From Armillaria gallica (Eukaryota > Basidiomycota > Agaricomycetes > Agaricales > Physalacriaceae): a stretch of DNA of 64,000 nt. The notes beneath the pieces were generated by a model. It was not told the DNA's origin. It was given only the letters and a program-made list of their open reading frames with translations, and made no database searches. The stretch covers positions 4,340,001-4,404,000 of the forward strand of contig JBANDB010000001.1 of NCBI GenBank assembly GCA_037576215.1, given 5' to 3'. This document shows, piece after piece, positions 46,201 through 57,702 of this stretch (position 1 is the stretch's first letter; each line of letters begins with the position of its first letter). Both the position numbers and the translations under genes were made by a program.

Positions 46201-47120
46201 GTACTAGTTAACTCACATAGAGTTCCCCAACCAAATCCGCAGCCAGGATTTCGACACCACATAGTTCACACCACATCTAGGTCACCCCTGCTCAGCATAC
46301 ATCCATGTTTACACATCTTTTCCCTTCCAGGAAAGTTTGCATGCATACCTTGAGCCTCTGAACAGCCTTCAGAGAATCATAACAAAGCATAGCAATACTT
46401 TGCTACACCACCAGGAAGCTATAGTCATTGCATGGAGGTGCAAGACTAGACTCGCTAGAACCTGCCTTCAGATTCTGTGCTTGACTACACTCACCATTAC
46501 AGGTCTTGTGTTTTCTGCCTGCAGGAGTCTCTAGGTTCATCACCACCTCTCTGGCAATGACCTTGAAGTGACTGCTGCCCCTATCAAGTCTGTTTCTGCT
46601 CCCATTCTTGGCTAATCCCCTCAGGCTCTTCATGTCTGCCAAGCAGTCACTTTTTGCCAAGCATGGGTCTTTTCTACTATTTTTATATGAGATGTTGCTG
46701 AAATTGACAGATGGAGTTGTCAATTATAGCCAAATAATGATGTTTTTCTCTTGCGAAGCTTAAGCATGACTTGAATTGGATATGTCAGTTGGTCTTGGGC
46801 TATTGGCTGGCTGGTGAGTCTGTCTATTCACTGCACTAGTTGCAGTGTCTTCACCATCTCTTCCACCAAGAAGAGCACATCATACCGCTGTCACATCTAG
46901 ATATCATCATTGAGGCTGTTTCTCCTGATGGTGACATCAATGGGTCATCATCCTCAAGCAGACACTCATCGGAGAAGGGTATCCAGTATGACAAACATTG
47001 ATACAAACCCTCAAAGTACCATGATTATAATTTCCAAGATCAGTATTAGAGAAGAGAAAGAGCAGAGAACACTTACTGGTTGATATTGAGAAAAAGACCA
47101 AGAAGACAATGCAGACCATT
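46201..47120. other. No gene seen
   Basis: Short ORFs only, no recognisable features, up to the second long LTR. Confidence 0.45.
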
Positions 47121-48756
47121 GACATGCTTGAAAAGCATTCACATGTGTAATTTCACAAAATGTATCAGTACATATATTTTACAGAACCTAGATACCAAAG
47201 CAATGCAAGATACCTTAAAGCGCAATGTCCTAAGCACAGGCAATGAAGTACCTTGAGTGATGTTTGGTGAAGCACATGGCTTAACTGTAGAGTGATACTA
47301 TAAGGGTCACACTAAGTATAAAGTCCCAGCACTTGACACTGAGTATGCTGACGATGCACAGAGGATGCATGCTAAGAATAGAACCAGTGAAGCTCAGGAG
47401 ATAATTGATACTTCATGTAACCTTGATCTATGATGCACAGGGCACAGCCATGCTGGGAGCTAGCACTCTAGACCTCAGAATGTTTAGAATTGAAGTAAGA
47501 CTGATGTCTCTGACTTTGGCCAATGCGCATGAGGCCTAGACTAGAAACTAGTGGTTCTAGAAGATCATAGAAATCACTAGAAGATATTATTACTATAAAG
47601 ATGAGTTGCGCTCTAGGCTACAACTCTGAGGAGATACTAGGCGACGTCAGTACGCATGGATAGTGCAGCTAACCAATGTCATGCAGCTGAGAGGCCAGGA
47701 TCTGGCCCCAAGCCAGAGCTCTGAGTAAGCACCAAGCAATGGCATGATTATGGCGACATGCATGGCACCCAGGAAAGGAAGTCCTGCAAGCCAAGAGTTA
47801 CTATTTCAGGTTGTATTAATTTGTAGAGCATGTTGTATATAAATGCCATAGTATAGTAATAGTGTACAAGTTTTGGACCCCCCTTGTTGGAGCACATAAG
47901 CCCTCAGCTTAGCGCTCTAGCTTAGGGATTAGTTTGTAGCTTTGAGCAAGAGAATATACCTTTTATTGATAACATTTGAGTGACTTGAGTAGTGCATGAG
48001 GCATAGAAAGCTAGCACAGGACTTGTGTACAGTTTGAGTGATTGGTTGACTGCGCTCTACTCTGAGAATAAGAGATATTGTGTCATTGCAGATGTGCTCT
48101 TGAGTTTTGAGGGTTTCTTGTGATGTGCAGCACTACAGGTGGCATAGGTTCAAACCCTGTGGTCTGATTAGTGCATGCTTGAGGGTTCTCATTTCCGCAA
48201 GCGGCAGAAGTTCAAACCCTTTGGCTTGTCGGATGGGGTTTATTTGATTATTGTTTCTCTGGATCGGCACAGGTTCAAACCCTGTGGGTCTACGATTGGT
48301 TTGGAAGCTTGAGCGCATGGGTTCAAATCCTGTGGCTTGAGTGGTTGTGTTTTGAAGGGTTTCTGCTTAGAGCACAAGCTTTGAGTCATGTTTAGGGTGT
48401 GTTTAAGTTCTTTGTGGTCACCTGTGTGTGTCGCATGAGGCTTATTGAGAGTTTTGTTGGTGTGTGGCGATGTGTTGTGTGATTGTAGTACACCTTGCTT
48501 TGAGGCCTAGCGACATCTGTCACCTCTCTTGTTATAAAAGCCTTTGGATTTAGAGAGATCTAGATACCCTACAAGCGCTATTGCTATACGTGTATATCAT
48601 ATATTCTGAGAGTTTAGTTGTATTGCTTCAATCTGCTTCTATCGCATAATATCCCCTCAAGAACTTTGAGGGTTTGTGTGTGTAGTGTTGGGTGTGGGTG
48701 TGATCAGTGTCTTCGACGCTGTTGCATTTCTAGCCTGCATGCACAGAGTCTCTTCA
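47121..48756. mobile_element. Solo LTR, copy 2 (older)
   Basis: Matches 18039-19806 from TGACATGCTTGAAAAGCATT to GAGTCTCTTCA. Many CpG of copy 1 are TpG or CpA here (CACGCGTG becomes CACATGTG, GACGCACGG becomes GATGTGCAG). The TATAAAA box (48533-48539) and four B-box-like motifs (48147, 48209, 48272, 48319) are kept. The 26-bp duplication is absent. Flanks ACCAT and CTGTT do not match, so the target duplication is lost or the copy is truncated. Confidence 0.65.
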
Positions 48757-49619
48757 CTGTTTTCTCAGGAACATAATCATGAGACATCCAGTTGATGCTT
48801 GTTCTAACTTCTTGTGGCTGTACATGTCATCATTTTCATCGAGCGGTGAAGATGCAGGTCATTTTTGGGCAAAAACAATGATATCTCGAGTGAGGGCTTA
48901 TGGGGTGGGTGGTAGACCCAATGTTGGTATTGGGTGAAGGCAGCAGCAGCAGGAGCATCAATGAATCTCACCAGCATTTCGGTGGTATCCATCATGTCCT
49001 TTAATAGTGAATTGGCAGACACCTAAAAGTGTTGCTGTTGTCACTGCTGTTTATTGTTGGAGCACTGATCTTTACCCCAATCCCACTCCCACTCTCCTGC
49101 TGTTCCTAGCTTCTCCTGCTCTTCATTGAACCCCTTCAGCTCAGCAATACCCTCACACATCCTGTCCCTTTATAATCAAACCACCTTTCCAACTCTGCAA
49201 GCCGTTGTTGTCATTGTCACTGAGTGCCTAAATATGCTAGCAGTTAGGCATGCATACAGCCCCACACTCCCAGATAGTGTCCAATATTCAACGTTCCTAC
49301 AAAGCCAGAGTCATTTTGTATATGTATCGTTGACAATTAAGGCCAATTTTTGTGTGGGGGGATTGGGACAGGCTAGCAGGTGTACTGGTGGATGTAATGG
49401 TGAGCATAATGACAGATGACAGTGGCAAGGCTTTCCATAGACAATGAAGACTGTTGTCAGGGTATCGTAGGCATGCTGAATGTCACTTGCAGGACATGGC
49501 AGTGCCACCTCGTTCAAGGGCCTAAATGTTGCATAGGAGGTATTGGGCTATCAGAGCCAGCCAAACACATCAATAAAAATCTAAAGTATACAAGTAAGCA
49601 AAGAATAGAGCAAACATAC
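48757..49619. other. No gene seen
   Basis: Non-coding, with a CTGCTGTT/CACTCC-rich stretch (49020-49130) resembling the low-complexity parts of the 10-kb and 30-kb repeats. Confidence 0.4.
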
Positions 49620-49905
49620 ATTTCATACTTACTGAGGATGATTTGGTAGGCAGGAGCTGGACAAGACTATGGAAGCAGTCCAACTGAGAAGACCAATCCT
49701 TTCCCCTGCTTTCAAAGTAAATGATGTCTTGCAGAACTGCATGTAGCTCAGGAGAGTATTTGACGACCATATTTTCCACCACAATAAGACTGTTACTCTC
49801 TGAACTTGATGGCCAGTATGCAGGTGATCAATGAGACTCGATAATGGCAGGTGGTTCTTGAGGCAGCTCCAGATACTCAACAACCCTCTCCACCTAGCTA
49901 AGATT
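49620..49905 (-). pseudogene. ABCC-type ABC transporter fragment
   Basis: The minus strand reads VERVVEYLELPQEPPAIIES (with one frame change at the start), PAYWPSSSESN, LIVVENMVVKYSPELHAVLQD, then after a frameshift SFTLKAGERIGLLSWTAS. This is the linker before the second nucleotide-binding domain of an ABCC (MRP/YOR1-like) exporter and the approach to its Walker A loop, whose GRTGSGKST has decayed. Only about 95 codons remain; neither the membrane domains upstream nor the rest of the domain downstream could be recognised. A gene fragment left after deletion or carried by a mobile element. Confidence 0.7.
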
Positions 49906-51089
49906 AATAATTAACCAATGATATATCTTCTCAAAGGTATTTGGGCTCACATGAAATCCAGAATTCTTGAGTTAAAAGGCATTCAAATAGTCAAAGTGTA
50001 TGGCTCTGAGATTCTAAGATGAGCTTACTTTGCTGATGGGATGTGAACGCATACACTCACCAACCTTGACAAAACAGGTCCTTAATCTTGAGAAATGTTG
50101 GGTCTAGGCAAAGTTCAGTGATGGTCAGTTTAGAATAAAAAAATATAGGTTAAATTTTTTTTGAAGAACATGATGTATTGGCAAAATCAGAGATAGTGCC
50201 TCTTTCTGGCCTTGATTTCTGAAATGCCTAGGGTTGGAATCAAAAGAAACAATGGCTATTTAGACTGTTAAAATGACCTGTAATATACTGGAGAAAAAGT
50301 TGTGCTCATACCTAGTATCTTACATGCTATGAGGTATTCACATTGCTCAATGAAATGAACTTGAACTTGAGGCAACAGAGAGGACAGTGTGGTGCTCACT
50401 GCAGGGCTTGAATCTGTGAAATAGAGACCAAGTTCATCAAATTTGAGGTATACTTAAGCACTGATAACTGACAAGTCACATCCAAATTGAACAAAAAAGA
50501 GGTTCACAAACTTATCATGGAAGAAACAGCCCCCACTGAACTGCATCCATCTGGTAATCGATAACAATGTCTTTGAATTGACAAATGTGAGTAAAAAATT
50601 GAAAAAGACAAAGAAAAACAAATGTGGTAGTGGTTAGTAGTCAAGACACAGGTGGGTAGGGAACACCAATGGTTGAGAGCTCAATTTGGACATCAACGCC
50701 CACTTTGCTTCACTTTGTCTACATTGCCTTGTTCACTAGTACAATCAGGGATGCATTGATGTAACTTGGCAATGTGCTGACTCACTTTGTCAGTTGGATG
50801 CCAGGAAGTAGAATCCAGTTGTTCAATGAGAATGTTGAGACCATGAGAAGATTCCATACCCATCAAGGACCATTAAAAAAATTTAAGCATGCAATAAGCC
50901 CTTCAATCCCTTACCAAAGAGCAAGGCAACATACCTTCAAGTATCCATATACAATCCATAACTTCTCTTCAACAGAAACCACTTTCTCTGCTACCACTTC
51001 CTGAGTCTTAATCCAAGATAGGCTGCTATTCTAAACTTGGCCCAAGTCTGGTGGTAGAAATGTAGCCAGTTTGTCATCTTCATTGAGGC
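49906..51089. other. No gene recognised
   Basis: Minus-strand open stretches such as TTLSSLLPQVQVHFIEQCEY (50340-50410) have coding-like composition but no recognised family or clear splice sites. Confidence 0.35.
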
Positions 51090-52090
51090 TTCGCTAACAG
51101 GAAAAGTAATAAAAGATTTAGTATTTAGCAGGTAATTCTGGGAAGCTGTCAGCTAGCCATTCAATAGCTGTGAAGGACCCTGCTACACCATGCAAGCCAG
51201 GAATCTTGGTGTAAGGTGAGGGTGACATTGGTGGTTGTACAAATTCACAGCAGGCTTAGGAGTATCTCACGACAATGCTGTTACATTACACCATTGTCCA
51301 TGGATGGATGGCAAGCAGGTGGGAATGGTAAAACCAAGCAATGTTCTTGAAGTCTTGTCCTCAAATAACTCACAATTGGTGTCATATGCAGATAGGATGA
51401 GTGGAGACCACCCAAAGTCCATAATGATTGAGGTGTCTTTTAAGTATGGGAATATAGAGAGCAGAAGCATGTCTGAGAATAGCCTGTGTAGACAAGGTCA
51501 GTACTGAAGAAGTATTAAAGATACACTATAATGCATACCAGATGTCAAAAACATGTGGTGTGTCTCTCTCAAACTCGATGCACCAATGTGGTATAGTGTT
51601 TATCTCCTTTATCCATGTCTGCAGGACCTCTGATGCTTCTGTATTCCCCAGTCAGACCTTAACCATGTTTGTTGTTAGCACAAGAGGTTTGGGACACTGC
51701 TCTCGAAAGAATTTTAGTGATACTGCATGTGGCACATCGCTTTGGGGGCTGAATGGAGTGCCTATTATAGGGCCTTTGGGGATGGTCTGGTAAGTGAGTG
51801 GGGTATAAATCATGATAAGCAAGTACTTACCTGATATTATAGGAGATGGAATGATATTTCCACTAAAGTCTGCATAGTCAGAAGGCCCTTGTAACCAGGT
51901 ATAGTTATTGAACACAAAGCTGTGTAAAGATTGAGAAGTTGGCAGAAGTTTGATGATGCCATCACATATGCTCTTTTTATAAAGTATGTGAGAAGCATGT
52001 TTAGTAGCAGCTCCTGCATTATATTTCTGCATCCTGATACTATTGAGAGAGTCAGCAACAATGCTATAAGAGACTGTTCAAATATGCATC
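51090..52090 (-). pseudogene. Unidentified spliced gene relic
   Basis: A 126-codon open stretch (52032-51652) reads SDYADFSGNIIPSPIISGKY and FREQCPKPLVLTTNMVKV, then after one TGA NTEASEVLQTWIKEINTIPH and ERDTPHVFDIW. After a likely short intron (about 51500-51535, GTATGC...TTCAG) it continues with SIIMDFGWSPLILSAYD, CELFEDKTSRTLLGFTIP, CLPSIHGQWCNV, and after a frame change IPGLHGVAGSFTAIEWLADS. Residue order and composition are protein-like over about 300 codons. I do not recognise it with confidence; it looks like a conserved basidiomycete protein of unknown function. At least two stops and two frame changes. Confidence 0.4.
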
Positions 52091-52482
52091 ATGGGTATGG
52101 TTTCTAAAAAAAACAGATATTTGGCATGTTTTCCCTCCAGCGGTGACAATGATGCATCATACTTGGTTTGTATTTATGATATTGTTCATATAGAGGCTGT
52201 AAGTCCAACTTAAAAGGCAGTGGTAATGGGAAGTATGAAGTCAAATTCTCTGGTCTCTCAGATTCCCTTTGATACAGTAAGCAGCCATCAGTGTTCTCAT
52301 CCTGGTATGAAATTTATTTCAGAAATGGAAGATCCGATAAAAGTCATCTTGCTTTTTAGCATGAGAGGAGAGCCTGCAAGCCAATGGGATGCAAGTCAGT
52401 ATGCATGACATGTGTGATACTCAATGTTGATGACTGCCCTCAGACGACTGCCATGAGACAGAGCAGTGAAAAAGGGATGACA

Positions 52483-52800
52483 TTAGAGAATCTTAGAGGC
52501 ATTGATGGTGAAATGAAGGGAAAAAGGACAACAAGGGTAAGACAGCAAGCATAGCAATAATGGTAAAAGGCAAAAGAATTTAGAATTTGATCTGGGGTAT
52601 TTGCTGGGGTCAGCTAATGTTTCCCAGCTTTGCCTAAGTTCTGTCTCTTTTACCAAAGGTAATTTGGCCCCCTCTGTTCTGTTGAGGTTGTGCTTATATT
52701 TCAACACAGATAGAAGAAAATACATTTTTAATATCATTGTTAATCTTGTGATTTCCCCACCCTGGATAGATGGCAAGCAGGTGGTAATTGTGGCACCCAA
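52483..52800 (-). pseudogene. Unidentified coding-like fragment
   Basis: Open minus-strand frame with LKYKHNLNRTEGAKLPLV and KETELRQSWETLADPSKYP, followed by low-complexity sequence. Its first residues (TITTCLPSIQGG) echo TIPTCLPSIHGQ of the previous relic, from about 38 bp of shared DNA at 51298 and 52763, so the two may derive from related exons. No family recognised. Confidence 0.25.
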
Positions 52801-52859
52801 AGGGAGCTGGGAAGTGCATTGGCAGATGGGCAGTGACCTTGTTGATCATCAAGGAGGGA

Positions 52860-55800
52860 CCAGGATGGACAACAGGTAGCACCACTGCATTTTCAAGTGT
52901 TGAGAATGGAGGTGGTCATCAGCAGGTGATCATAACACCAATGGGAGAGCTAGAATAGGGAGGGAAATGCAGGATGGTCATAGTTGTGGGCATCAGTGGT
53001 CATAGAAATATTCAGTGGACAATAGACTGGTAGGTCCCAGTGTTGTTTGTTAGAGAGAGGTGGCAGCAGAGACGTCAGTGGCAATAGTGTCATTAATTTG
53101 CAGGTGTCTGTTGTGTGCTGGGGTGAAGAGAGAGTACTCAAGTGCCAGAAATAGTGTTGTCATCATTGTCATCATTAATATGGGTCCCAATCTTTTCCTC
53201 ACCCTCTCACTCGCAAATGCCAAAACTTTCTCATCTCACCAGCCTTCTGTGCAATTCTATACTGCCATTTCCCTTGCTAAATGAGCCTTATAACCCTTAT
53301 GCATGCCATCAATACTGCCATCACCATCATTGAGCTCCTGGTTCAGTTTCTGGGAATGTGTCCCACCTCATGCACCCAGATGGCATCAATTTTTGAGCTT
53401 CTCATGTATTTGGTATCATATACTGTTTGTATTGCTGTCATTCATTGTGATTGAGACTGATCTGCATACAACTGATTGTGGGGATGGTGAACATTGACAA
53501 GTGTGCTGGCAGGAGGCAGCAAGCAAAAGCAGGTCTAGTGGGCAAGTTGCTGAAGAGCCAAACATTGCTTGTGCAGCCTCTTTTGATGGTTTACATAGTT
53601 CATAGGGAAACTACTGATGTTAAGCCAGGTTTTTGTGACCACAGAATTGGTTGAAAAGATCTACGAATGGATGTATTAGCATATAATGCAAAATGATATA
53701 TACTTTTATCTTATATGCGACCAAGGGGGTTCCAAAAAATAAAAAAATACATAGAGTCAATTAAATTATTTTGTATCACTGGCTGACCCTCCCACCCTAT
53801 CACATGACTATTATAATGTCACTCACACCATATCAGGCATGCCGGTACAGCTAGACTTGGACTTGACTGATAAATCTGCAATACCGGCCCACATCACTCT
53901 TTACTGCAAGTATTGCTCTCTTTGCAGTATAAATCCCTTGTGTATTAATAAGAGACATGTATAACAGTAAACTAATACTCTATTATAAACTCTGTGACAA
54001 TGTATCAGAATACATGCCTACTTAGAGCTCCAGCTCAGCTTACAGTGGTTGATTATAGGTGTATCAAGGGCATACTGACTAAGAGGATAAAGGTTGAAAT
54101 AAAATAAAGATGCAAAGGTCATTTTACATTGAGTTACACAATGAAATTTTGAAATTTTGAGAGGTCATATAAATTTTTTCATGACTGATGCTTGACCCTC
54201 CCTCCCTACCTGGTTCTCTGGACCAACATTCCAGTACCCCCTTATATGCAATAATGGAGATGAGCAAAGGTGACAGCAATGAAAAGACTGTAAAAGAGAA
54301 CCAGATGTAAAATATCTAGTGAGTAAAGTGAAAATAGCAAATAGTTCCCAGGCTTTTGATGAACAATGTTTTTTTTCCCACAGAGCTTTCTCATATTGAG
54401 AGGCTGTGCTTGCTCAGCTATCACTAAATAGGATCATTCCCATGGTTTAATCTCATATAATGACCGAGTTACCTATATATACATATAAGACTTGGAATGC
54501 ACTCATACAAGTCCACCTTTCCATCTTGTCCATCATCCCTTGCTATCTAGCTCGCTTGATTTGAGAGCTGCAAGGTCATCGTTAATTTGTCAAGGTTGTC
54601 AAAGTCAAAGCATGCATCACTTGAACATTGGCCATGCTTGCATTGCTACAGACCAAAGGAAGGTGGCCTACTAGCAGTGTGACAAGCATCACAGAATCAA
54701 CAAATCCATCAACAAGATTGGATGGTACCACAAGTGACATCAACTTCACTGATGCTGCCGTACTTTGCCTATCTACCAAGTATCTTCTTGTCATTACACT
54801 GATGTATAAATGCTGTTGATGTCTCTAAGTGATGCTTGGTACTCCCACATGACCAGCATTTTTAGCCATGGACTCCAGATAAGGTCACAGCCCAGTTATG
54901 TGCCCCGTTCCTACAGCCCAAAAACAGCAGTGATGTTCATATTCCTCTCCTCACTCATGTTGAGTGAGGGGAGTGGGGATTTCCTGCTGCTACACTTCAT
55001 TCTGAGCCAGTCCAGCTGGCATCACTCTGCTTAGAATATGTCTAGTTCAGGCCCTCTCCCACTAAATAATTCAAGCCCATGTCAACATATCCAACACTGC
55101 AGCCTGTATATTTGTGTGCTCCACCCAAGCCTATAGCCTTGTTCAGTACCATGCCAACAAATTCATTACTGTCTTTCACTCTTGTGAGTCAGCCAGAACC
55201 AGTTTGGCATGCATCTTATCATGTTCTGCAGCTTTTTATAGAGTGGCTTCATTCAATCAACCTTATGATCAGCCAGGAGGCAAGGACACCTAGGACTCCC
55301 TCACTCATGAGTCACTCACTCCCCTCACTCACTATTATTCTAGCAAACAAACACCCTCTTTGCCCAATTACATTGGAAGTGATAACCACAATGCCAATGC
55401 TAACAGGAGAGGCTGATATCTCAGTCAACACTTTTCCATAGACAGCATTCAGATGTCCCTTGAAGAGTGGCCATACACAAGCAATGATCTCAAGTGAGTT
55501 GAGCCATTGAGAATTCAGTACAATGACTAAAAACTTTATCTCAATATCAGTGGCCTATGAGTTACTGAACTTTTATGCATAATTTGCTGCCAGCCACATA
55601 AGTGGCCTCACCAACACAAGAAGACTGGTGCCCTCACCAAGCTGAGCAAGTCACATGTCACCAAAGCCAGTCTTTGACATGTAATTCTGGATCCCAGCTA
55701 TGGCTTTACAATGTTTTCCTCCTTGGGGCTACCTGAACATCAAACAAACTCAACACTGGCCAAACCTAGTTCCCTGTCTCCATCTACTGAGGTTTGCCAA

Positions 55801-55950
55801 ATGTGTTTTGAGTATCTCCCAGCTTCTGACTGTTCTTTTCTACTTTCATAGCCTCCATACATGTTGCCATTTACCTAATTTGCAGTCTCTGACACATCAA
55901 TCTACAAGTCTGATGTTGTACAGATGAGTAAATATCCTTAGTAAATGACA
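52860..55950. other. No gene recognised
   Basis: 52860-53500 contains CACC/CATC-rich sequence similar in composition to the 10-kb and 30-kb repeats. 53700-54240 has two stretches ending in TGACCCTCCCxCCCTA (53785 and 54194), a probable degraded repeat. 54500-55440 holds Ser/Pro-rich short ORFs with no family. Confidence 0.35.
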
Positions 55951-55969
55951 CTGCACTTATTGTTAACCC

Positions 55970-57040
55970 CAGGTGATCCATTTGTTTGTTGAGGATGAAT
56001 GTGATAAATTCAGCAAGCGCAAATTCACTGAGACTGTCTCTCTTACAGTCCTCAATACTACTGCTTGTCAATGTCATGAGTTTTATGTTAATCCTCGTGA
56101 TGTTTTAGATTGGTTGAAGGGAATTCTATGTCAATGCTATAGAGTCTAGAGTGAGTTGCAATCCTTCAGCCTGTATCTTGAACTAACATTCTTTTTTTAA
56201 GTTATCAGGACAACAGTACAATGCACTCTCCCTGATCCATGGCAAGATGGATTTTATCACTATTTCATTGATGTGCCCTTCAACGATCTTCTCATAATGG
56301 AGACCACTATCAATGCAGTCATTATCTCATCAAATACTTTGCATATCATGGTGGAAACTGCACATTTTTGTTTTCTACTTTCTGCACACCATATCACTCT
56401 GAAGCCTCTGCAGTCAAATGATCACTATATGAATCTGGTGAACCCAACCATGCTTAATTTTATGCCACACAGTATGATTGGTAAACCTTTTTCCCAATTC
56501 CTCTATTTATAAGACTTCTGTCCTAGATTCTGATTCAATACTATTTAACGACATTTCAAGGAAGTCACTTCTTCTAGCTTGGGAATGTTCAGATGCAGAC
56601 ACTATCTGGCTCAAGGAACAGATTGTCTGCTTCCTGGATATGACGCATGGCAGAAACTTTGCCATCATGTTTTGGTGGGGCCTGACATTAAGGGATACTG
56701 GCAGTTTGCTGTCTGCATTGTCAAACTGTATGCAGATACATTCTGCTCTTTGGTACATTATTGTTAAGCTATAAGCTACCATCTCTTCATCTCTCTAATA
56801 TCAGAGCAGGGCTGTAAGCTTTCAAAAGAGTGCATCATGCATGACGGCCTACACTTTGAAATAACTTGGTTCAATGAAATAAAGGAAAGTCTTGCACTAT
56901 TGGAAGAGCTCAAAGATGATCCTGATGTTATGGAATGGTTAACACTTGATAAGCAGATACTTGGTGGAAGTAAAGGGCTGCAGTGGCGTCTTCAAATTCA
57001 TCATGAGATTCTGCAAGCCTCCTGTAGTTCATTGTAAACT
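55970..57040 (+). pseudogene. Unidentified decayed coding stretch upstream of nuclease
   Basis: Fragments with protein-like composition follow one another on the plus strand: DECDKFSKRKFTETVSLT, FYVNPRDVLDWLKGI, DPWQDGFYHYFIDVPFNDLL, GYDAWQKLCHHVLVGPDIKG, LALLEELKDDPDVMEWLTLD. Stops and frame changes separate them. They could be one gene with introns. No family recognised. Confidence 0.3.
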
Positions 57041-57166
57041 CGCTCAAATTGATTTTTTTAATGATCCAAATAGGTAACATCTCGAGTCTTAGCAGCAATG
57101 CCTGTGGTAGGTCTTGTGTTCAATTTAGCTCAATGCATTATCTGCCAGCAGCTTCTTTCCATCAAC

Positions 57167-57415
57167 ATGGATGTCCTGGTCTATGGGAAATTCTGAAACC
57201 CTCCATGTCTATCAAGTCTCTTACTGTGCTAACCTTGCCAGTGCTTTCTTCTCCATATTGAGGCTTCCAATTAGGAATTGATGTGTCACTCTGGTTCTTC
57301 CATGCTGGATATTCAAAGGGAGGAGAGAAGCCCAAGCTGCACCTCATCTTCTTTTGCTGCTGCTCCCTTCTCAAGTATCCAATTTTTCCTATCTTTATAT
57401 TTGATGGTCTCAAAA
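57167..57415 (+). pseudogene. XPG/RAD2-family nuclease, N-terminal exon cut by copia
   Basis: The N domain of an XPG-type structure-specific endonuclease can be read: CPGLWEILKPS, then GFQLGIDVSLWFFHAGYSKG and YPIFPIFIFDGLK. The two N-domain catalytic aspartates (LGID and FDG) are kept. One base is lost just after the ATG (57167), and an in-frame TGA precedes GFQLG. The exon stops in mid-codon at 57415, where the copia LTR begins; CAAAA (57411-57415) is the target site. The gene resumes at 62354. Role in relatives: DNA flap, bubble or junction cleavage in repair. Confidence 0.8.
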
Positions 57416-57683
57416 TGTTGAGCATGGCGAGCATTGACCACAAGCCATAGACTATATTTAGATCACCAGTACATACCTTTTTAGTAATATTTTTTTGTCG
57501 CAACATCTCAGTGTTCAACCAATGTCTTCACACTGAGATGTATGTACATACTCATTACATTCCCTTTATACTATTGCTAATCATACCTATAGAGATACTT
57601 TGTACTCATACATATCCTATAGATCCTTTTTCCTCTTGCAAATGTGTCTTCCTTCCACGTATGCCCCGGTCCACTGCTCAAGA
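57416..57683 (+). repeat. Copia 5' LTR
   Basis: 268 bp, TGTTGAGC...GCTCAAGA; the ends are inverted except for one base. Matches the 3' LTR apart from the 53-bp segment and C/T and G/A differences (GCGAGC/GTGAGC, TCGC/TCAC). Confidence 0.82.
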
Positions 57684-57698
57684 GGTTATAGGCCCTGG
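57684..57698 (+). other. Primer site resembling half initiator tRNA-Met
   Basis: GGTTATAGGCCCTGG directly follows the LTR. It resembles the complement of the initiator tRNA-Met anticodon arm used by Drosophila copia-type elements (GGTTATGGGCCC), that is, priming from a half tRNA. Confidence 0.5.
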
Positions 57699-57702
57699 CA
57701 AT

